Shown here: one piece after another, positions 56,001-64,000 of the stretch | Layout of the letters: every line of letters starts with the position of its first letter | Numbering within the stretch: the first letter of the stretch is position 1 | Assembly (NCBI RefSeq): GCF_028502605.1 | Contig: NC_079236.1 | Coordinates: 2,604,001-2,668,000 of the forward strand | Reading direction: 5' to 3' | Length of the DNA stretch: 64,000 nt | Source: Trichoderma breve | Taxonomy: Eukaryota; Ascomycota; Sordariomycetes; Hypocreales; Hypocreaceae | Translations under genes and position numbers: made by a program | Notes under the pieces: generated by a model | The model's input: the letters and a program-made list of their open reading frames with translations, nothing else | What the model was told of the DNA's origin: nothing | Database searches by the model: none

Positions 56001-57270
56001 GCGGCCGCAGCTCCAATTGCCCTCGACAGCTTCTCCCATTGGCACAGTATCTCTCAGCATTGAGCCGAAAGAACGGGCGGTATGAACATGTCAAAAGTCT
56101 TCTGCCGAGCTTCCCCAGATATTGAAAAGGATGGGGGATAAGCAATGCCGGTTGCATGATTTGCATCAGCCTCTGGGGCAACGCACGCTCTCTCCGGGCA
56201 ATGTCCACGCGGCAATGACATTTGTTTGCGAAGGCACTCAATGGCCGTCATGTGGTGATTCGGTGGCGTCTTGGACAGGCCGCCCCCGCTCCTCTGCACT
56301 GTGCCGTCAAGTCGAGGCTATTGAGGCTACCAAGAGTACATCTCCAGAATATCCAGGTCTAAAGACTTGCCAGCTGGAGCTTAATCCCTTGGCGCGGCAT
56401 TGTAGCCCTACGGGCTATCGCTACGAGTCAAGCCAGACGACATGGCTGTCGGTCCAGATGCGCAAAGTGACAATCATGGCAAGACATGATGGGTAACACC
56501 AGAGCAATCACGATTCGTCTCAGTTCTTCCCTTGGAGCCCGGCTACCACAGACTTTGTGCCTAGCATTGAGGTGTTTGGCCAGAGGCGTCCAAGTGGCGT
56601 CCATCTAAGCAAGCTCGCATTGATGAACAATGCGGACCATCGTAATGGTAAAATGCACGCTTGCAACAAGTGCAAGTATGTAGAACGAACCCATGCCGTC
56701 TCGTCTCCATCCCGCGGCCAATTGAGAACGAGCACAAAGCAGCAAAACTTGAACTCGCTATCGCCACATGGCAGTTCATGTCAACATGTCGACATGTATT
56801 TCCATGTACAGGTCGTATTAGCTCAATGCTCCGAAAAGGGGCAGCCTGAAGACGCTCATTTGCAGAACTGCCAGCAGCTAGCAAGATTCAGCGCCGTCTG
56901 TCATGACGCAACTGCACCAATGGCATTGCTCGCATGCTGTCTGACTTGCATTCACTTCCAGGGTGCACGGCCACCAGAATTTTCGCCCTGGTGAACATGT
57001 TCTTTCGAGCCAGGATCCCCCTGTAGTCGTACAAAGTACAGTACAGTAATCATCTGAAGTCTGTGCCGTGCGAGTGCAGTACTTTGAGACTTTCGACATC
57101 CAATGAGAAAGGCTTGGCTTGCGAAAAAGAACCTTGAAGCTTGAAAAAAAAAAAAGTTCGGGTTGGCGGGGCGCTAAATTTCGACGTTCTCACTCTGCGC
57201 AAACGACGCGCTTGTCAAAGAAGAAAAAAAAAAAATTAACCCTGCTGCAACAACTCGTCAATCCAAAGCA
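50023..57270. other. 7.2-kb gene-free interval between divergent PSP1 and HIT1-like genes
   Basis: No frame with a recognisable domain; the longest (52,409-52,981 plus; 50,932-51,429 minus) have biased, low-complexity translations. On the minus strand, pyrimidine-rich DNA at about 50,880-51,010 probably marks the PSP1-gene transcription start, and GTGAGT near 50,656 is a candidate leader-intron donor. The sequence around 53-57 kb is of ordinary GC content with scattered GGAGTAC palindromes. The last 150 bp before 57271 are A-rich (two A runs of about 11) and form the leader of the HIT1-like gene. Confidence 0.55.
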
Positions 57271-58208
57271 ATGGCGTCAGAGGCTCGCGGCGAGGCTGAC
57301 AAGGCCTCTACTTCTCCTGCTCCCTCAAACAAGGCTGCTGCTGCTGGCGGGAATAGCTTCAACGACCAGCAGACGCACGTGTCTGACGCGAGAGCAGTCG
57401 CAAATCAGCATCACCAGGGCAATAGTAGCGAGATGGCAACATCCCAGGAGCAATCCACACAAAAGACAAACGCACTGCTGTGCGGCGTCTGCGAAATCAA
57501 CCCTGGCAAATACAAATGCTCGCGATGCCGTCTTCCTTAGTACGTTTCACACCTCTCAGCCATGGTGGCCATGTCGCAAAAGACAAAGAAACAAATGGTG
57601 ATGATGGCGACAGATACCTATGATCTAATACTAACTATTGTTCCAGCTGCTCCGTCCCATGTAGCAAAACCCACCAACAAAACCATCCGCCAGACCCTCC
57701 GAAAGAAGAGCCCAAACCGACAGGCCTAGCCTCAAGCAAGCCGCAAGCAGCAAGCGCAAACCTGCCTCCGCCGGGTCCCATCGATCCAACAAACCCCTTC
57801 AGCGCCCTCGCGACTTCGGACAAGCTCCAGCTCCTCTTCAACAAGTATCCCAACCTCCCAAACCAGCTCCTCGAGATCCACGCCGCGACTCAGCCTCCTG
57901 TGGAAGCCCCAGATGCCGCCACCAAGGCTATACCTGCCTCACTCATGAAGGGCCTTCCGGCCAACACCGGCAAGGGCACATGGAACCACGATATTGGCAT
58001 CAAGAACGGAAAGGCAGCTCTGCGAAGGGCACGGAAAGCGAGTGGCGAAGACGGCGAGGCGATCCGAGAGTACACTGAGCTGATACTGCACATCATGAAC
58101 GAGACGAGCGAGCAGAACAACGCTGCTGCGTTTGTGCAGCGACAAGTTGCTGAACAAGACACGGCCCTCATCGAGCGTCTACTTGCTGAAGATAGGCGTC
58201 ACGGATAA
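57271..58208 (+). CDS. HIT1: HIT-type zinc-finger protein, Hit1/ZNHIT3 family (box C/D snoRNP assembly)
   Basis: Two exons, 57271-57539 and 57647-58208, joined across a 107-bp intron (GTACGT...TTCCAG); 276 aa. The intron splits the Tyr codon inside the zinc finger. The finger has C71-x2-C74, C83-x2-C86, C91-x3-C95, H99 and H103 (LLCGVCEINPGKYKCSRC, then YCSVPCSKTHQQNH). The last ligand is His rather than Cys. The N-terminal 65 residues are Ala/Ser/Gln-rich. The C-terminal half has LFNKYPNLPNQLLEI and a long helical region ending FVQRQVAEQDTALIERLLAE. Yeast Hit1 and human ZNHIT3 stabilise Rsa1/NUFIP1 during box C/D snoRNP assembly in the nucleus; assignment here rests on finger type, size and architecture. 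Its 3' end faces the next gene 315 bp away. Confidence 0.82.
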
Positions 58209-58523
58209 GCTACTGGAGAGGGAGAGCGAAGATACGAAGAAAGAAAGAAAACTTGACGACTATAGGCCTAGACGGCCTCTATGGCTTTTGGGGTATAATA
58301 ATGGTTCACGACAAGACTTTGCTGCAGCATATACTGGCTCGCTTCCCCTACCTCCTCTCTCACAATGGCTCATCATCCCTCCTAAAAATCGATGTATAAA
58401 TTCCCCCTTTCCCTATATTATGCATTATATCATCCTCATCGTTAGATCATCCCATCAGATCATCCAAGGTACGTGTTGGTTCGCCCCCATCATGTCGGGC
58501 ATAATTCGTTATTTGGCATTTGG
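58209..58523. terminator. Shared 3' region of convergent genes
   Basis: The 315 bp between two converging stop codons must hold both polyadenylation regions. It contains TATAATAATGG and TATATTATGCATTATATC, AT-rich stretches of the kind found near fungal poly(A) sites. Transcripts may overlap here. Confidence 0.5.
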
Positions 58524-59900
58524 CTAACGCTTGAATCGCGCAAAGAGCCCTCCTGTCTTCGTCGTGGGAGACTTTGGTGTCTCGGTGAGGGGCTCGGTGT
58601 CTTTCTCCTCGGTCGGCGAGGAGAGCTTGTCGCCTTTCTTGCTGAAACTCCCGAGCTTTGTCCGCAGGGCCCATTTTGATTCGGCTTTGCGCAAAACGCC
58701 GTTGCCGGCTGCGCTCTTTTGCGGCTGCTGTTGAGGTTGAGGTTGTTGTGGTGGTGGTGGTTGTTGCTGCTGCTGCCTCTGTTGCAGCAGAATTGCGGCT
58801 TCATCGCTTTGAGTCCAATCCACGCGGTGCTCGTCGGGGTTGACCGGCACGGTGTCAGACTGATTGTCCAGCGAAGACATGGACCTCTCCGCGGTTTCGG
58901 CATCCGCCGGCATCATCATGCCGATGAGAGCACCCATACTTCTCCTCCGCGTTTCCTTGTTCGTTTCGTCAAGGGGGTCTAGACTTTTAGATTTGAGATA
59001 TTCTTGGAATGTGTGAGGAGCGGTGGACGCGGGTCTCTCGTCTACCTCGGCCGTGGCGGCGAGTGAGTGGGTGTGCTGGAATTGGTTCCGCTCATACTGC
59101 CTTTCTCTCATGCTCTGCACCCTTCGGAGTGCCTTGCTCTGCTCGGACGGCGGAAGGTCGGTCGCCACCATTGCATTGGGGCCTTGCATGTGAAACTTGA
59201 CGGCCTGCCTAGACAGCTTGTGGACGAGATGCTTCTCCGTCACCGTCTCGGTGGTTGTGGTGCGGGCAAACTGCGAAGCAGCAACCTGCGGGACGTGACG
59301 GTAGTTTGATGGCGGCGGCGCATCCTCCGAATTCCTATTGCTAGATGACGAGGTAGAATTTTTCATGCCGGCCTTGTGCAGCTTCTCTGCCTTGGGCGGA
59401 TATTCGTTTGAGTCTCGAGGTGCAGCATTTCTGACATGTGATTTGGCCGCCGTGGCCTCCCTCTTCTGTATCTGCGTAGACGCAACCGTTGGCCCCAATG
59501 GGATCCCGTGCTGGCCGGGGTGCAAGACGTTGGCATTCCGTGCCACGGCGGCGGCGTTTGCTTGTCGTTCAGCCTCGACGGCTGCCCTCGCGCGCTTCTT
59601 CCTCTCGGCTTGGGCCTTTTGCTCAGCCAGCACGACGTACAGCCTCCTGGTCAAGTCATCTGCGTCGAGTGCCTTGAGACGCTGCGACTGCGGCTTCGAG
59701 GCGTGATTGTTGCGTGAGGAGGACTTTGCGGCAACTCTGTGCGGCATGGGCTGGTGAGCTGCCATTTTGGCATCATGAACGTAAAGAGTCTCGTAGAACA
59801 TGGCGAAGGGCGCGTTGGTGTGTGGTGGTTTTTGGCGAGAGGTTTGAGCAGCACCGGTATTGCTGCTACTCGTATGTATATGCAGCTGCTGGAGCCGCAT
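58524..59900 (-). CDS. Disordered Gln/Ala-rich protein of unknown function
   Basis: Single exon, up to 458 aa from ATG 59900; starts at codon 34 (MFYETLYVHDAK) or 46 (MAAHQPMPHRVA) are also possible, and the first 30 residues look leader-like. Residues 70-120 form a basic Ala/Arg/Lys helix (DDLTRRLYVVLAEQKAQAER, then KKRARAAVEAERQANAAA), a likely coiled coil. A second charged helix lies near 250-290 (ALRRVQSMRERQYERNQFQH). Residues 365-400 are Gln/Pro-rich. The end has GVLRKAESKWALRTKLGSFS and GGLFARFKR. No enzyme motif, signal peptide or membrane helix. The pattern is that of a low-complexity scaffold or regulator; I cannot name a family. Confidence 0.75.
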   Translation of the reverse strand: MRLQQLHIHTSSSNTGAAQTSRQKPPHTNAPFAMFYETLYVHDAKMAAHQPMPHRVAAKSSSRNNHASKPQSQRLKALDADDLTRRLYVVLAEQKAQAERKKRARAAVEAERQANAAAVARNANVLHPGQHGIPLGPTVASTQIQKREATAAKSHVRNAAPRDSNEYPPKAEKLHKAGMKNSTSSSSNRNSEDAPPPSNYRHVPQVAASQFARTTTTETVTEKHLVHKLSRQAVKFHMQGPNAMVATDLPPSEQSKALRRVQSMRERQYERNQFQHTHSLAATAEVDERPASTAPHTFQEYLKSKSLDPLDETNKETRRRSMGALIGMMMPADAETAERSMSSLDNQSDTVPVNPDEHRVDWTQSDEAAILLQQRQQQQQPPPPQQPQPQQQPQKSAAGNGVLRKAESKWALRTKLGSFSKKGDKLSSPTEEKDTEPLTETPKSPTTKTGGLFARFKR

Positions 59901-62900
59901 TTAACAAAACGTTTTGGGTATGGATTTTAAACCGTTCGGTAAGAGAGTTTTGTGGCAATACAGTAACTACTCGGGCAAAACGCAAGGATGAATTCTCGCG
60001 AGTAAGCTTACTCTCCCAAGCCAGGGATTTCGTATAAGAGCAAGCCCGTACAAGAAGCTAAGTTCCAGGAACTGCAGGGACGAGAAAGCCTATGTAAAGA
60101 GAAGAGGAGGAGGGAAACGATTAGCAACAGGGGAATGGAAAGGGTAAATCTAGAGTAGGAGGAGTGGAATGGGCGAGCACTAAATATAAATGCCGGGCGT
60201 GTGGTGTGGTGTTATGGTAGCAACGGGGCGGGTTCCAAAATTGGAGACACACATACTCGGTTTTATAAACCACCTTGACTGACACAGGTTTTTCAGAAGC
60301 TCCTTGCTCGCGACCCCTTGGGAAGTTATTGCAGCCGAGAAAATGAAGAACGATGGGGGATTGGGCGGGCCCGGAGGAGCAGAATACGGATGGAAAGTGT
60401 AGGAAGCCGAAGAACTGAAGCTATTTCCTCGGCACCAGGATCGGATCAGATTGTCTGGGGAAGCCAGATGCGGGTATACGATGCGAACAAGCAACAACCC
60501 AAAAAAAAGCAAAGGCAAAAACAAGAGCAAGATAAATCGCCTTTTCAATTCACTGTCTAGCAAAACAGGGAGAAAAAGGATTGAAAAGAGGGAGAACAAG
60601 CGAGCGAGCGAGAGAAATAAAACCCGTCTCTGATGCTTCGTCTGCCCACAAAAAGGCACGCGATCACGAGGAACGTCGCAAGACGGGCGTTCCGAACCAA
60701 GGCAGCGAAAAACTCCAGCCCATCATGCACGATTGGGCAGGCTTTCGGCCTTCTGGCAAATCGGCTCACCCAGTACATAAGTCAGGTTAGCAGATGCAGC
60801 GCCTGTGTCATGATGCCAAGGGGGGGTGTCGGTCGTCCAATTGGCGGGCGAGCGGGAAATGGGGAACAACCTGTAAGGTAAGGTTGACGGGCTTACAGCA
60901 TGTATGTACAAGTTAGAGCAAGGACAGGACAGGACGAGCGAATTTGCGGAGGTGGCTTGCGGTCACTTGACGGGTGCAGGGGCCTTTTTTCTCTGCTGTG
61001 TCTTTTTCCTTGTTTTTTGATTGCTTGTTTACGCTGATTTGTTTGTTCTAGTTTGATGTTTTCATGTAGGATCTTGGTCTTGTGAGGATTGTTTGCATAT
61101 GATAGCGGCTGTTGGAAAAGCAACAACGCCAGAAAAGTCGCGCTTCTTTACAATCCATCACAGCTTTCTCACAGAGTCACAGCGAAAAAGGGTCCGCAGT
61201 CACGAATAAGCGAGCAGCATGTCGCGGCGAAAATACAAAAAAAGGGCAGATGCAATACGACGCTCCGATGGCAGTCTATCAAAAAGAAAAGCCGTTGGAT
61301 GTCTCTACAGTACGCGGAATAGATCAGAGATCGGCATTGAGTATTTCCCTTTTCTTCTTTTCCTCATTTTTTACTTTTCTTACCCCAGCATTTTAGTCCA
61401 CCGTTTTTCTTGCTTTAATTTAGGCCGCTTCGGTGTCCAATCATTCGGCCGCTCGAGTGCCGTGTCAAAGGTGCGCGTGCACCCGCGAGTTTGAGTTGAG
61501 GTTGGGGTAAGACGGCCCTAAAGTGAGGCCAATGCCATGCTTGGTAGATCTAGGCCATCTGAGGGGGGGAAACACCTTGGATCTCCCCTCAAACAACCTA
61601 TCGTAGTCCAGCTACTATTCTTCTCCATCCGCAACTATCAAAGCAAGGGGGCTTCTTCTCTTCAGCGCCCGAGACGGACCAGTTTAGGTGAAACAAAACA
61701 AGAGTGGCAAATGCATCCCCCCTCTTCCTCGGAATCCCTCCTGCGCGGCTCCCAACAGGGCGTTCCGTTCAGGTAGCATCCCCCAAGTTCCAGACATGTT
61801 GTGTACGCGGGAGGTGGAGAAGCCCCGGCGCAACAGGGTTGGTAGAGACGCAGCTTGCAAGAGACGATGTTACCGTTCAGGCTCCGCCCTGCTGCCACCA
61901 GCCGTTTTCTTGTGTGTGTCGACTAAGATGAGATGAGATTGCTGGTGTGTGATTTGATCATCTGGGAATACATCTGGCGGGGTTTGGCATTTCAGCAAGC
62001 GGGGGATGGCTCTCTTTCTTCCCAGAGACGGCTTGTTGAGCTGTTCTTTGCTTGAGCTGCGGAAGTTGTCATGTATTTCATGATGGAAAGCTAGGAGAGC
62101 TACTTGAGAGCATCTGGAGGAGGTGTCACTACATGTCTGTCTGCTTGAATGAGGAGCACGTTGGGATGGAGGCCAACCCACAGCTACCAGAGCAGAGACA
62201 TTTCAGCAACCTCGGTAAGTTAAGGCGATTCACAACACGGAGCAGCTGCTCCTAGTCACTCCTCGCTATTTTTCAGCTGTCATCGCGGCTTCAATTATCG
62301 AAACACCACTCGAGTCAGTTCAGCTGCCGTTGGGCAGAGCGCGATTTCAATCCTTCAGCAGACGGGACACATGTGACGCATCGACGATACCGTACAGAAA
62401 GTACAGGCTGAAGTGTTTGACTGAATTTTGCCTCTTGTAGGTAGATCCCATCTACCGAATCTCGCCCACCAAATATCCACTAATGTGAGGGTGGATCTGC
62501 GCGGGCATAACGATGCAAGATCCTGCCGACAGCAGAGGTTCCATTGGTGCCACAGTATTTTTTTTTTGCCACGAGATGCTGGCTGAGCTGAGCAATGAGC
62601 GGAAGATCCGGGCATGTGAAAATGTACGATTGTCTTACAATGAATGGATTCAGCTCGTTTAGGATATGAGCTCTCGTTGATCGGGGATTCTGTGTAGAAG
62701 TGTTTCTGCGAAGTAGTAGTAGAGTATATCAACGAGTCTGGCTCTTCCCAAAGTCAATGTCTATGACATGCCTGGATGACATTGGTACACGACGACAACG
62801 TTTCTAGCCGACAGCAGTGCTTACAATGAATCGATCCACGTGCGACTGCCATTGAAGCAGGGTCAATTGGGATCTAGAGGCCATACGAGTACACGGCACA

Positions 62901-64000
62901 TCAAAGCCAGTCGGCTGCATCGGCCCCTGAATACCCATATAATTAATGGATATCCATCAGCCCACCAAACTGGGTGATTTGACGTCATTTATCGGCAACA
63001 GCGAAATGAAAGCAGTGTTTAATTTAGAAGCCGGGCGTATTGATTGTTGTTGACGCCTCGAAACAGAACGTCACTGTGCCGGCAATCTCATGAATCTCAA
63101 TGTGGCCTAGAGTCCCGGTATAAGCGATTCCAACAGCGTCATATGGTGTTTGAGGTGTGAATGCACTGGGCCTTGGCCAGGATATATGAAATCAACTCTC
63201 AAGCCATCAGTTCTCAATATTGAGTTTTCCAGGGTTGTAATGCAGTAGTTATGAGCGAGAGCCGGGTCCGTTTCATATTCAGATCACATTTTAATTTACA
63301 AGATGATGCTCATAAAACTTCCGGCACATAACTTCGTATCGATGGAACCGGGAACCTGGTGAGGAGCACGCTATTTTTTACGATGGCAATTAGCATGCCC
63401 AATCACCATTCAAGGATCTATATAACTAAAATGCCATGGCAGGGCTTGACAAATGACACCGCTGGTCGGCATGCTGTCGACTACCTATGAAGGTCTCATA
63501 TGTACTCCATACAGTGAAATATCGCGAGATCGCGTGACTACCGGGTAAGGGTTTCCCTGAAAGCCGCGGCCCTTGTACAGCAGAATTCGCCGGTACTTGA
63601 TCCAATCCACTCTCTTAGGTGACATTGGAGTGTGCCTACAAGTAAAAAGTGTGAAAGATACAATGACCCGTGGGGAAATACTCCGAACTTGGTTCGCCGA
63701 CATTGAGAGCCCGGTATCAGCTCACAGGTACGGCGTATCAACAGTACCTCACTGTGCGTTTTAAGTTCGAATGGCCACGAGGTTTCACTACACCAAGAAA
63801 CCGGTATCCATCAAGCCTGTCAGAGCCTAAAAAGCGGCAGACCCTTAGCCGTCATTCCGGGCCCGAGATCAAAAATCATAGGTCTGACCCCCGAACTGTC
63901 CGTTTGGTCAGCAAACGGGGACTTTTTTTCCATTGCCGATCCCAACTTCCGTGCCGCCAAGATGATTTTGTGACATTCGCCATTCGCGTTTACCGGTCTG
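59901..64000. other. Gene-free region at the window end
   Basis: About 4.1 kb. The first part holds the promoter of the gene at 59900. The plus strand at 60,480-60,620 is A-rich, so on the gene strand this is a pyrimidine-rich leader candidate. Another pyrimidine-rich block lies at 61,340-61,430. From about 62,900 the DNA becomes more AT-rich. No frame exceeds about 160 codons and none shows a domain. Confidence 0.55.

Overview
This window is nuclear DNA of a filamentous ascomycete. Short GT-AG introns (about 49-110 bp) with CTAAC-like branch points, pyrimidine-rich leaders, a fungal NACHT-WD40 receptor and the character of the RNA polymerase III, Rad57, Puf4, PSP1 and Hit1 proteins all fit a sordariomycete, probably Hypocreales. 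A Trichoderma-like genome is my best guess, but the sequence alone does not prove the genus. I recognise 16 protein-coding loci (one cut by the window edge, one interrupted by a stop codon) and no convincing tRNA, rRNA or CRISPR array.

Region 1 (1-12.9 kb) is accessory in character. It holds the start of a secreted six-hairpin-glycosidase-like gene, a T5orf172 (GIY-YIG superfamily) protein with a duplicated Cys/His module, and a divergent kinase-fold protein with an acidic tail. The last shares a 430-bp divergent promoter with a secreted Hsp70-like gene carrying an in-frame TAG. A single-pass surface glycoprotein follows.

Region 2 (12.9-18.3 kb) is a convergent housekeeping pair: RAD57 (recombination) and RPC2/RET1 (RNA polymerase III second-largest subunit), the latter with a 13-nt microexon.

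Region 3 (18.5-27.8 kb) is an accessory island. A three-exon NACHT-WD40 NLR of 1,530 aa and a co-oriented orphan gene are bracketed by two diverged, same-orientation copies of a non-coding repeat. Degraded AT-rich sequence, minisatellites and a 35-nt T run lie around them. An Rds1-type ferritin-like secreted protein follows.

Region 4 (30-64 kb) is core genome with wide gene-free gaps: a six-exon Puf4-type RNA-binding protein behind 7.3 kb of non-coding DNA, ribosomal protein eL15, a small unidentified Lys-rich protein, a PSP1-domain protein with a Q23 tract, the box C/D snoRNP factor Hit1/ZNHIT3, and a disordered Q-rich protein of unknown function. Several of these (Pol III, eL15, Hit1, Puf4, PSP1) concern RNA synthesis, ribosome production or mRNA control, but they do not form an operon-like unit.

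Exon limits were derived by hand from splice consensus, reading-frame continuity and family knowledge; all multi-exon models sum to whole codons.
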